This document shows, one piece after another, positions 34,295-44,400 of a stretch of DNA of 64,000 nt. Each line of letters opens with the position of its first letter. Positions within the stretch are counted from its first letter, which is position 1. Source of the DNA: Brachionus manjavacas (Eukaryota > Rotifera > Eurotatoria > Ploima > Brachionidae); contig JAHQIY010000003.1 in the NCBI GenBank assembly GCA_019054805.1, positions 9,610,001 through 9,674,000 on the forward strand, written 5' to 3'. Position numbers and translations under genes: made by a program. The notes beneath the pieces were generated by a model. That model ran no database searches. It was not told the origin of the DNA and saw only the letters and a list, made by a program, of their open reading frames with translations.

Positions 34295-35267
34295 TCAAAA
34301 TTTGGAGAATTGTTTTTTAGCTCCTTTAGCGGACGAAACTTTGAGGACATTGAAACGGACAGTCTTGCTCAATGGTCTGCACTCACCAACAGTAGCTATA
34401 TCACCGACTTGAACGTCTCTGAAAAAAAAAATTAATTTCAGAAATCAAAATTGGCACGAAGATCAGAAATGCTTAAATGATGACTTCATTTTTTTTTCAG
34501 AAGACCATCGTGATTAAGGCCTCATCATTTCGAAAATAATTAAAAAAAATATCAGATTTTTTAAGAGTGTCTTTCATTCTTAATTCAGAAGACCATCGTG
34601 ATAAAATCTCATCATTTAATTTAAAATAAAGAAAAAATCTGTAGAAATAATTTACAAATTTAGGTTTTATAGTCTACTAAAAACCTAATCTGTCATTTAG
34701 TCCAAATTTTATTGCCTGGTTTTTTAAATAGAGCATAAAATTGGCGTTTTATGTTCCATCTCGATCCGGCTTCAAAGAAGAAAAGTTAAAATTTTCAAGT
34801 ACCTGAAGCATGGACTGCAGTGAGCTGAGATGTTCTTGTGTCTCTTTTCGAAACGATTGTATTTTCTTACGTAGTGCAAGTAATCTCTACGAATTACGAT
34901 GGTTCGGGTCATTTTGTTCTTGATGACAACACCGGTCAAGATACGACCTCTGATTGAGACGTTTCCAGTGAATGGACACTTCTTGTCAATGTAAGTGCCA
35001 TCAATAGCCTTGGGAAAATAATTATTGGATGTAAATGAAGAAAAATTTGATTGCTTAGTACTTCTCTTGGTGTCTTGAATCCTAAACCGACATTTTTGGT
35101 GTATCTCTCGGTTCTGTCTCTTGATTTGGCAACTTGGCTCTTTTTGTTCAAGAAGATGGTCGGTTGTTTTTGGAAAGCTCTTTCCTAGAAAAAAATTCAT
35201 CTGATTACTTATCGATTAAATAGGATTTAATGGGTTCATTTATAAGACAAATTACTTTAACATCCAT
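34295..35267 (-). CDS. RPS11: 40S ribosomal protein S11 (uS17)
   Basis: Four coding exons on the minus strand: 35256-35267, 35062-35184, 34803-35008 and 34295-34418; 154 residues with exact GT-AG joins. The first exon encodes only MDVK; the protein continues [15 protein letters not shown]. The core is almost invariant ([57 protein letters not shown]). It is a structural protein of the small ribosomal subunit. Introns are 71, 53 and 384 nt; the long third intron holds two box C/D snoRNAs with the SNORD35 guide, the same host-guest pair known in vertebrates. AATAAA lies 24 nt after the stop (34266-34271). Confidence 0.97.
34458..34533 (-). ncRNA. SNORD35: Box C/D snoRNA, SNORD35-like, copy A (RPS11 intron 3)
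   Basis: On the minus strand: 5' stem CGAA, C box ATGATGA (34522-34528), guide ending CACGATGGTCTT, D' CTGA (34497-34500), C'-like ATGAAGT, D box CTGA (34463-34466) and 3' stem TTCG. The CGAA/TTCG terminal stem adjoins boxes C and D as in true C/D snoRNAs. The guide pairs with AGACC(G/A)UCGUG, the large-subunit rRNA site targeted by U35; the D'+5 rule selects the first C of GACC. Confidence 0.75.
34546..34622 (-). ncRNA. SNORD35: Box C/D snoRNA, SNORD35-like, copy B (RPS11 intron 3)
   Basis: On the minus strand: C box ATGATGA (34609-34615), guide TATCACGATGGTCTT, D' CTGA (34585-34588), C'-like ATGAAAG and D box CTGA (34552-34555). It is a tandem neighbour of copy A in the same intron with an identical D' guide. 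Its second antisense element (ACTCTTAAAAAAT) has no known target to me. Confidence 0.72.
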
Positions 35268-36104
35268 TATAAATCGATAGGTTTAAATTCGTTTTCTAGT
35301 GAAAATTCTCTCTCTATGTTCGTCTATGTTAAGTAAACTTGAACCTAATTTAAGATGGATTGATGGCTCGTTGTACATGGCTGTGTATATTTTATATAAA
35401 AACACGCGATTTGCTTTGAAAATTGCATGCAATTTTTTTTTTATTTTTTTTAAATTGCAAATTTTTTCCACTCTAAAAGATGAAAAATTTTTTGACTTGA
35501 AATTTCAACAAACTGGCAAAGAGAAACTGATTTTGAAAATTAAGCTGAATTTATCTTTGAAGTTTGTTTAATTGCATCAAATGAATTTTATTTTAAATCG
35601 AGGAACATTATTTTGGTTTTTGGTTTTAATATTTAAATTTGTTTGAATATTTGCATCTTTTTTTGGCTAATTTCAAAATTTTAAATCTTCAAAGTCTAAA
35701 AAAATCGACCAGAAATAAAATTTTTCATCTGATTCTTACCGAAAAACATTAAATTTGTGAATATAAATATTTCCAGATTTAATGTAAAAATATTTTTTTG
35801 ATAATAATTTCTTTGAAAAGAAAATTAAATTTCAAATTATAAAAAAAATTTTTTTAAGCCAAGAATGATGTTAGATATCCCTTTAAAAAATTATAAAATT
35901 TAAACAGGCAATTCATATCAAAATTCATTAATATTTTAAAATAGAGTACTCTGTTTAGTCACATGCTGATTTAAGTTTTAAAAGATTGGGAGTATTATCC
36001 GCAATTCAAAGTCTTATTAACACAATTTCAATTTTTTTTAAAAAACTTTTAAGCAAAATTAAAAATTTCTTTTATTTTGAATAAAATGGGCTTAAATTTT
36101 TTGG

Positions 36105-36690
36105 GGGTGACAAATTTGATTTTTTTAAGATGACAAAAATAACTAAAAGTTATGACTAATTTAATCTATTTTGACTAACTATAAAAAACTAATTATTCTG
36201 ACAAAAAAACTAAACAACTGACAAATATATATATATATTGAGATGACAAATTTAATAATTTTTCACTGACTAAAAAAACCCTATTTTATAGATAGGTTTT
36301 ATTTTATCTTATTTTAGTTCTAATTAAGCTATCTAATAATGTGATTCTATAAGATTGTAAGGAATAAACTTAAATTTTGACGTTGTCTCATAGTTGACTC
36401 TAGCTTGATGATGAGATTTGGACAAAACGGTTTGTCATAATGGTCTGGAACTTCCTTCCGATTTTGGTGCCATATTACAAGATTTTGATTTTTATTGTTA
36501 CCTCAAAATCATTAATTTTTTGTAAAAATAATTAATTATTTTTATTATTATTTATTATTTGTTAATTAATCAATCAAAAAGTATTTTTGTCACTCAAATC
36601 ATTATTTTATCAGTCAATTTTTTTATTTGTCATCAAATGTAGTTTTTTTGGCATTCGATTTAGTCTTTTTTGTCAGGAAAATTAAATTTT
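36105..36690. repeat. Inverted arrays of TGACAAA-type iterons (MITE-like)
   Basis: The left half carries repeated TGACAAA / TGACTAA units spaced about 20-25 bp apart (for example AGATGACAAAAATAACTAAA and CTGACAAAAAAACTAAACAA). The right half, from about 36590, carries the same units in reverse orientation (TTTTTGTCACTC, TTATTTGTCATC, CTTTTTTGTCAGG). This is the layout of a DNA-transposon relic with subterminal repeats. Confidence 0.5.
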
Positions 36691-37414
36691 TTTTGTAAGT
36701 CCATTCTTTCATGGCCAAAAAAGTATAAATTAAATAGCATTTAAATGTATTTTGAAAAAGAAAAAAGTAAAGTGGATAGCAGATAAAGAATTAATTTTAA
36801 TGTAAAATTTACAATTACAGCTCATTTTTTCAATGTTTATTTCAAGTTCAAAATTTTCATCTTTAATTAAGTAATTTTAAATTTTCATTTTTAAGGCTTT
36901 TTCGAAACGTCAAAATAGTTCGAAGTTTTTTTTCTATTCCTCAATAAAAATTTAATTTTGATTTTTTTTAATTTTTTGAAATAGATTTTAAAGCCGTAAA
37001 AGTTGATAAGTATATTTTTATGAATTTTTAAAAAAAAATATAAAAATAGTGTTGATTTGAATTTTGGAGAAAGGTTTTTGGATGTGGGTGATAGGTAGAC
37101 CTTAAAACATTCTATAGTGACATGTCACTCAATCCGGCTCACTATGTTACAATAAAAAAGATAGCTAAATATTTTGAATATAAAAAAAATTTAGATAAAT
37201 GGTTTAAATGATACAAATGCTTCCCTACAATTAAAAAACTGTTCCCAACAAACCAAAAACTTTTTAAACAAATTTTTTGTATTAATAAATTTGTTATGCA
37301 ATTTATTCAAATAGTGTTTGTAAAATTATATATAAGAAAAATTAAATATTAAATTAATTGGAATAATTAAATTAAAATCTATTTTAAGGAAAACCAATTT
37401 CCAGCTGATTCTGG

Positions 37415-37675
37415 ACGACCTTATTTAGATTTATTAACAAATTCGTCGTTTTCAAGTAGCTTATTTAGGGCTAACTGGTGACTACAATAACCCATGTTCG
37501 TTTCTTAACGTCTAGTTTGTAATAATCATTGAACTCATAAATGTTTTTGGCTACTTTGCTGAAATTGTTCCAAGAAGCCATTTATTTGGCATTTTTTTTT
37601 GTGCTGAAACTTTTTTCTTTGTGGGAAAAAGTTTTTGATTTGATTATGACAGTTTTTTGTTGGTGGGGCCTAGGA
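37415..37675 (-). mobile_element. Possible LINE 3' fragment
   Basis: The minus strand reads WNNFSKVAKNIYEFNDYYKL, resembling the WN-LP..V..A.S...FK-LD C-terminus of L2/CR1 reverse transcriptases, among stops. The evidence is weak because the piece is short. Confidence 0.35.
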
Positions 37676-37744
37676 AGACACTATTAAAATGCGAAAATCC
37701 TTTCTGTACTTTTTGATAATCAAAATAAATATTTAATTTAATTA

Positions 37745-37840
37745 ATAGTTGGTTTAATTTTTTGTGTTTGAATTACAAAATGCATCTAATATCGAAATAA
37801 CATTGAAAAAGTGCGATGTTCCAAATATTTTTTTTCAGTT
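37745..37840 (+). repeat. Dispersed repeat family R1, copy 3 (partial)
   Basis: Starts TTGGTTTAATTTTTTGTGTT and matches 25683-25775 at high identity; it lacks the second half of the unit. Confidence 0.7.
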
Positions 37841-38997
37841 TGAAAAATTTTGGGAAAAACCTTTGTGTTTTCTTATAAATTTGGATTCTGGGTTTGTGAT
37901 ATGATGATCCTTAAAGATAATAGTTTAGAAAACTATCTACGCTCTGCTTTCCATTTTTTATCAATTGAGTTTTAGTGCATCAAACAAACGTCAATTATCT
38001 CTAAAGTCAAAATTTATTAAAAAATCAAAATTTTTGACGCCTTGGATCCTGTTTAATTTTAACATAATACTGCGGCTTGGAGTCATCCGAGCATTATGTC
38101 TTTAAATTAATATAAACAATTTGAGTATTTAGATGGTTAAGTCTTGGATTAAATTTTATAAAATATATTTGAGGTTAAAATGTTAAAAAAAATCTTGTTT
38201 AAACTTTTGTTGAAAAATTTAGTACATTTTTTTCTGAGGCTAAATTAGAAAAAGTGATTTGAAAATTTTAAATCTTAATTCATACATAGAGCTCCAAAAC
38301 TTGATCAAAAAATCTCAATATAAACAATCTTTAGAAATAAAATGTAAATTCAACAAGAATTAATGATGAAAAGTTATCATTATTTTGAAAACTTGAACCA
38401 TAATGAAAAAAAAATATTTTAATTATATTCATTGCCATTTTTCTATTAATATTTATTACAAGTTTTTTGAATATAATATAATAGAAATCTAAATATAATG
38501 AAAATCTGAACCTAAGTAGTAAACAAACATGGCTAAAGTCTGTAAATGAAGTCCTTTAATGCATACACCCCATTTTGACTAAAATTTTTCAAGAGGTTTA
38601 TCTGATTATTACTTTACCATAAAATTTAGTCAATTAAATATTTTAAAAATTTTAATAAGGGGCCTATTTATCTAAAGCAAAAATTTTTTTGTTCTATTTT
38701 TTAATAGGATTTAAATTAATAGCATAAACGGCATTGTAAAATTCTTAATAGAATAAATTTAAGTTTATAGAATATTCAAAATTCTAAAAAATAGAAAAAA
38801 AAATATTCAACATTTTGTTTTTATCTAATTTTTAAATCAATTTTATTTTGTATTAATTAATTTTTTTCAACTTACATATGCTACCTGAACAAAATTTCTT
38901 TGGGCCATAAACTAACACAAAACTAAGTCTAATAAATTATGTAAAAATAAATATATAATTTAAATAAATCAAAATTTTATTCAATTAATACTCAACA

Positions 38998-39953
38998 ATG
39001 CTTAACTCAATTTTCAAAAACAAGGACCCAATCGGCCTTTTATTCATTAGTCTCACATATTTCTTTCTTGTTTACGCATACTATGTGATAGTAGTTGTAA
39101 TTTGTATCCCATTTTTCAGTGAATCGTAAGTTTTTCCCATTGAAAATCACTTGGCAAATTAATTTTCTTGTTGATTAGAAGCTATGGCTGGCTGAATGTT
39201 GTAGCATTAACATTCCTAATTTTTTTGTGCATTGTTTCTCATCTTAAAGCAAGTTTTTCTAATCCAGGTTATATTTTAGCCTCCAGTGGTGATTTTGACG
39301 AAGAGTCAATTATTAATCATGTAAGTCTTTTCTTAATTTCACCATCACTACTTTGATAGCTTTGATGCAGAACGATGAGCTAACCATGTGTCGTAAATGC
39401 GGAATTTTTCGCTCTCCGGACTCACACCACTGCGGCATATGCCGGAAATGCATTAAAAAACGACATCATCACTGTCCTTGGTAAAAAAATAGAAAATTTT
39501 TTTAGTATGGTATTAAGAATTTTTTTCAGGATAAACAATTGCATAGGAGAATCTAATCAGCGTTATTTTATTCAATTCAATTTTTATACAGAAATATTAT
39601 GCATCTATGGAATTGTATTTTTAATGACCTCGCTTGTTGTGATTCCGGACGAAACAAAATCAGGATTCATTCAATCGAGAGTCTATCATTCGGTTTTTGT
39701 GATTGTTGAATGTTTGGTTTTTGGTCTTTTCGTTTTTGCGATCATGTGCGAACAATTAACTTCAATTTTATCTTCAAAAAATACATCAACTTATGACAGC
39801 CAAAAAAATTTAATAGAATTATTTAAATCAAATATTATGTACAAATATTCTCAATTGTGCAAAGTCTTTGGCAGAAATAACCCTCTCTTGTGGTTTTTAC
39901 CATTTGAATTAAAGTCTAGTTCAAAGCGGGCCAAAGTTCTTTTGCTAGTCTAA
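38998..39953 (+). CDS. ZDHHC3/7-like palmitoyltransferase with HHHC active-site motif
   Basis: Four exons: 38998-39125, 39179-39320, 39371-39480 and 39530-39953 (introns 53, 50 and 49 nt, GT-AG); 267 residues. Two membrane segments (about 12-38 and 47-66) precede the cysteine-rich domain at 97-140. Two more segments follow (about 145-170 and 178-200). The CRD is C97-x2-C-x9-H-C-x2-C-x2-C-x4-HHHC125-PW-x3-C and keeps all zinc ligands and the acyl-accepting Cys125, but the first residue of the DHHC tetrad is His122 instead of Asp. The C-terminal VFGRNNPLLWFLPF resembles ZDHHC3/7. The usual TTxE motif is blurred (NTSTYD). The family S-acylates proteins at the Golgi. Loss of the Asp would be expected to weaken activation of the catalytic His, so activity is uncertain. 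Confidence 0.88.
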
Positions 39954-40229
39954 TTCTTTATGTCATTTTATCGATTGCTAAGTGCATCATCCAGAGCAAA
40001 AATTAAAAGGAAATTTTTTAAAATTAAATTAAATAAAATTTATTTTGAATTCATTATTTTTTAAACTAAATAGAGTGACTAAAGATTATTTTTGTTTTTG
40101 GTATTTATCTGTCGTAGATAAAGTTGAGTGATAGATAAAAAAATTACCACAATTTTAGAAGTTTTTTTTTTGTTGATACAATTTTTTTTTGTTTTGTTTA
40201 AAGAAAATTAAAATTATATCTGTATACTT

Positions 40230-40905
40230 TGGGTTATTGACGTTTGGTCGAATGTTGAGTCGTCTTGCTGGCTCAGCGGGTCACTCATACAAGTGATTTT
40301 TTTTTTTTGATTCCTCGTCGCCAGATATAATGTTTACTTCTCCAGCTTTTATAAAGCGAATGCTAGGGAACTGTCAACCATTGTGACCACTGCCGGATCA
40401 CCAATGACCGGGACCAGCCATAGACTTTTATTTTTCCCAGGTACTAACTGAAACTAGTCAGGTAGCCGTTGCACGCACTTTAAACATTACTGCCACCGAG
40501 AAGCATTTTATTAGTCTTCTGGGGGGCTTTTATCCTCGTCGCCAGATATTCTATCCTTTATGGTTTAGTTCTGGGTTGCTAGTTTGGATGGATAAAAAAT
40601 ATGAAGACTTAAGTCTGATGGTTCGAATATTTTTATTTATTTGTATATTTTAGTTATAAAACTTTAAAGTCTAGAATAGAAGTGAAGTTGAATGATGTTT
40701 TCTTGCTTCATTCGATCCACATATAATTCACTTGTGACATGCATGCTTAAAGTGAAGGCTGTATGCGGCGTAAGCATGCACATCAGCTACGCGTGTGCCC
40801 TTCTTTGTGATGCGTTGCAACAGTTCAGTGGCAAAACTTTCTGGGCGCTGGTGTGCGTAGATCGAGTGCGACATAATACATATCAAACACTATTGATATC
40901 TCATT
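40230..40905 (-). mobile_element. 5' ends of LTR retrotransposon(s) primed by tRNA-Ser
   Basis: On the minus strand TGGCGACGAGGAT (40534-40546, plus-strand ATCCTCGTCGCCA) is the reverse complement of the 3' end, including CCA, of animal tRNA-Ser(GCU): a primer-binding site. A second site, TGGCGACGAGGAA, lies at 40312-40325. Each is preceded by an LTR-like end (...ATATC). The segment before the second site has a TATAAAAG box. After the second site a short leader leads to an ATG-started frame (MSDPLSQQDDS..., about 40286-40230) resembling a gag start. The GC-richer 40.68-40.90 kb is probably U3. No pol remains. Family assignment (Gypsy/Mag-like) is inference. Confidence 0.55.
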
Positions 40906-41224
40906 ATTTGTGATTCTAAGTTTTGTAAATTTTAGAAAAAAAAATAAAAAAAAATTTTTTAGTTTAAAAAAACTTTATCTCATCTTTAAGAGATTTTGAT
41001 AGAAAAAAAAATATTGTTTACATTTATTAAAAAAATAAAAATATTTTATTTTTCCGATAGCATGTCACAAATTTTTCATTTCATAATTTGTATTTTTTAA
41101 CATCAATTTTTAAGATCATTCATTCATATGCAAAATGAATTGGAGTAGAAAAATACCATTCTGAAATCTAAAAATTCTTCTCAAAAGTTCTCTCCAAATT
41201 TAAAATTAATTAATTATCTATTTA

Positions 41225-41490
41225 GTAAAAGGAGCAGTATGTAAACTGCAGCATGGTGATATGCGAGTGCGTCAGAGACGCCCTGTTCCAGTGTTTTGAT
41301 TCTATTATTGAAAGATTCATGGCCTTGGTTGTAACATCTAGTAATTTCTAAGTCTCTGTTTGTGGTCATATCGATGTGGAATACGAGTCTAACTTTTGTA
41401 GCTCTGTGTTGAACTTTTTTGAGTGTGTTTAGATCTTGTTTTGTGTATTGACTCCAAAAAGATACCGCGAATTCAATATGATTACATATT
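41225..41490 (-). mobile_element. L2/CR1-like LINE fragment
   Basis: The minus strand reads KQDLNTLKKVQHRATKVRLV then a less conserved C-terminal stretch. KKVQ-RATK is the hallmark of the C-terminal region of L2/CR1 reverse transcriptases. It is truncated at both ends. Confidence 0.65.
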
Positions 41491-41628
41491 AATTAATAAA
41501 TTTTTTGATCAGAATTTTTTTAACCATTTCGATTAGTATTTAATATATAATGATAAGTAAATTTATTTTTAATAAATTAGTAAATAACTTTAATATTATC
41601 AGTATTTTTTTTTAGGCTGTAACTGTTT

Positions 41629-42169
41629 TCGACATAATTAATTTAGACAAATTATTTTAAACTCGACAAGAATAAATTCGACCTAAAAAAATAAAAATGA
41701 TTTTTGAACTTGTTTATAGTTATAAAAAAAAGGATGACTTAACAAATTTGTTTGAGAATTTAAATCTTAATTTAATAAAATCGTCTAGAAACAAAAAAAG
41801 ACGGGAGTCAAAGTTGGCTGCTTATTGACGATACACTTTTTGAATATAAAATCAAAAAAATGTATCGTCAGTAAAATCCCTTTAATGATCTCATTCATTA
41901 AATTCTAAAAATTTCGGGAATAATTGCCTTAAAATTTGAAGAAAAATCGTAATTATTGAATTTCTTTAAATTTACTTAAGAAAACTTTAAAATTAAAAAA
42001 TTTAATTTCAAAATTTAGTTAAATAAAAAAATCTGTTTTTTATTTGATTTTTCAATTTACAATTTCTCATATTTTATTTTTATTATATTTTGATATAGTT
42101 TTAATTGTTGTCAAAAATTTACCTGTCGAATTAATTTATGTCAAAAAAAGCTTGTCGAAAACAGGCATA
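41629..42169. mobile_element. DNA-transposon-like element with inverted ends and an internal hairpin
   Basis: The left end CTGTTTTCGACATAATTAA (about 41633) and right end GTCGAATTAATTTATGTC / CTTGTCGAAAACAG (about 42122-42163) are inverted relatives. Inside, 41824-41871 is a near-perfect hairpin: TATTGACGATACACTTTTTG pairs with AAAAAAATGTATCGTCAGTA. A 65-bp direct repeat (TTTGATCAG...AGTATTTAATATATAATG) flanks it at 41505-41575 and 42184-42250. Confidence 0.5.
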
Positions 42170-42183
42170 TTCTTTTTTTTAAT

Positions 42184-43445
42184 TTGATCAGTATTTTATT
42201 ATTTCAATAAGTATTTAATATATAATGTTCGGTAAAATTTAAATATTTAAAGTAAAATCTATTAATTGGCAATGAAATGTAATATTGATTAAAAAAACAA
42301 ATAGTTGAATAAAATAAAAAAGAATTTAAATCAATTAATAAAGCCTTTGTTGCCTTATTTGGACTTCCTCTTTTGCTTTTCACCAATCGGTACATATTTA
42401 GCTGCTAGTGATGCTCTCTTTTTGAAATGGCAAAAACAAAACGCATTTCTTCTCGTAGGAGTCGTTTACTAGAAATAAAAACTCCAAATCTCTTTTCATA
42501 TTCGTCGTCATCATTTTCAACATCTCCATAATTTACAAAATGATTTACCACAAAACCTTTGTCTTCACTTGTTGCTACCTGTGGTTGATGCACCAGTCCT
42601 CGAATTCCCCTAAGCTTATTCTTTTAAGACCAAATTTTTTGCAAATGAGTTAAGTAATTTGAAATGTGTGTTTTTTTCTTCGAAATCGGAACACCTTTTT
42701 TCCCTTAATTTTTCCAAAATTGCTTTTGTCTTCATTCTTAAATCAAAATTAAATTGAATTTCAATTTTAATTTCATCAGATAACCGGTTAGATTCTTGTA
42801 AATTGATGTGTTCATATTCATTCTCGCTTCGGAAAACAATAACATCGTCACTGCGGCTGTCGAACAAAAAGTAGACTCCAGCTGGAAACTGTGCACCTCT
42901 CAATTTAGCTTTATCTACAAAAAATCTTTTTTCCGAGTATTATTTTCATAATGGTAGCTCCACGTTCTTTCTTTGTTTTTTTTGTCAATGCTGCTACCTT
43001 GTTTGGGTAATTTACATCCATTATCCAATAGAAATTAGTTTTGCTCTTCGTTGAGTAAGACAATCTGCTTCAACTAACAATTCAACTTCATCATCCGACA
43101 CAAACTCTGGAATACTTGATGCCATAATAAAATTTTTTTGTTATTGAAAATTTTAATTTGCAAACTTGGTTTTGTTTGAATGATTCATACATTTTAATTT
43201 TGGCTTATAAATTCAAACCTTTTTCTTATTTTTATATATATTATTTTCATTAAAATACTTACCAGTACTAGAATTTACCGATAAATCAATTTATATACCG
43301 ATCATGTCAATTAAAAACTTATTGACACTATTAATTGCTAATCAACCGGATATTAATCAAAAAATACTGATCATATAAATAATTAGCTTTAAATTATAAT
43401 TAAAAACTGATCATATATTTATTATATTGGTAAATTTTACTGATC
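42184..43445 (-). mobile_element. MULE-like DNA transposon remnant with GATCAGTA-type ends
   Basis: The left end (42184-42250) begins TTGATCAGTATTTTATTATT; the right end (43370-43445) carries several inverted copies (ACTGATCATATAAATAATTA, AACTGATCATATATTTATTA, TTTTACTGATCTAAATATTT). They enclose a broken minus-strand FLYWCH-type gene. The architecture is the same as for the element at 10.39-11.6 kb. Confidence 0.5.
42350..43125 (-). pseudogene. Broken FLYWCH/AT-hook transposon protein, second copy
   Basis: Starts MASSIPEFVSDDEVELLVEA at 43125, then stops and frameshifts. Resumes AKLRGAQFPAGVYFLFDSRS and DDVIVFRSENEYEH (FLYWCH-like fold with its H-x-H end shifted), then KTKAILEKLREK, GDVENDDDEYEKRFGVF, and near the C-terminus VKSKRGSPNKATKAL, a decayed AT-hook (GRPKK to GSPNK). 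No catalytic core was seen. Confidence 0.5.
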
Positions 43446-43489
43446 TAAATATTTTAAAATTATTTATCAATTTATTTTCTAAATAAATT

Positions 43490-44400
43490 CGAGGAGGACC
43501 TCAGGCTGCTCAGAATGGATCTTAGTCCTTCTTTTTAGATCTTAATTGTTGGTTATTTAATTTTTTGATCAAAATTTTAGAGCGTGTTTCTTTTAAGTCC
43601 AATTTGAGTTGATTATGCATGTCAGTGATTCTTGTTTTGATTGAGAAGAATTTGATATGTCTAAAAATTTTGTTTTGCAATTTTTGAAGATCTGATGATA
43701 TTTTTTGTATTGAAATAAAAGCATAATCGAAGATTGAGCGGATAAAAGTTTTGAAAATAATTTTGCATAAGACCAAGGAATTTTTGAGTTTTAGGCCTTT
43801 TATTTTCCGAATGAGATTGATTTTTGATGTAGTTCTTGAGCAAATATTTTCAAAAAGGTTTTTGAAGCTGAGCTTAGGATCGAATTTTATATCCAAAAAC
43901 GTCGGGAATGGTTCAAGTGGAATTGGATGCTGGTTTAGAAAAAGATATAGCTTGTATTTTGAATGATAGTTTATGCGATAACCTGCTATAGTAAAAACTG
44001 TTAGAGTCTTGTTAATGTTAATCCGTAGACCCCATGTATTACAATATTTTTTAATGCATTCAATTGCATGGTTTAATGTAACTTCAATCTTTTTTAGTGA
44101 TTAGTTTGTGAACCAAATGCACAAATCGTCTGCAAAAAGGTCAACTTTACCATTCTTAGGAATCATTTCATATATGTCACTAAAAAAGAGTGAAAAAAGT
44201 GTTGGTGATAAGCAGCTTCCTTGGGGTACTCCGTTTGTTGTGGGAATTCTTTCAACGAAGTGTTGTTCGAGGAAACTTTGAATTTTCTATTTCGAATGAA
44301 TTGTTCGATCCACTTAAGCAAAAATTTGTTGAGTCCCTGATTCTGAAGTTTGTATAGAATTCCTTTTTGAGATGCCATGTCAAATGTTTAAAATACTGAT
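43490..44400 (-). mobile_element. Decayed LINE (Jockey/CR1-like), RT and C-terminal part
   Basis: Minus-strand pieces: MASQKGILYKLQNQGLNKFL then WIEQFIRNRKFKVSSNNTSL (44163-44378), the GVPQGSCLSPTLFS-like box and FADDLCIWFTN in shifted frames around 44090-44240, and the C-terminal KFDPKLSFKNLFENICSRTT with SIFDYAFISIQKIS (43522-43896). Frameshifts and stops make it dead. Confidence 0.8.

Larger units (their letters stand above)
35268..38997. other. Gene-free 3.7-kb region with repeats
   Basis: Upstream of RPS11 and of the palmitoyltransferase. It holds an inverted cluster of TGACAAA-type iterons (36105-36690), a possible LINE 3' fragment (37415-37675) and dispersed repeat copy 3 (37745-37840). 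A plus-strand 90-codon open frame at 35299-35571 without an ATG start has no recognised domain. Confidence 0.55.

Noticed and set aside
35299-35571. 90-codon plus-strand open frame divergent from RPS11
   Set aside because: No ATG at the start, no domain recognised, and Phe/Lys-rich as expected from A/T runs.
40270-40290. TGGCTCAGCGGG looked like a Pol III A box of a tRNA-derived SINE (with a GGTTCGAA near 40620 as B box)
   Set aside because: The boxes are 350 bp apart, and the stretch reads on the other strand as a gag-like start just after a tRNA-Ser primer-binding site, which explains it better.
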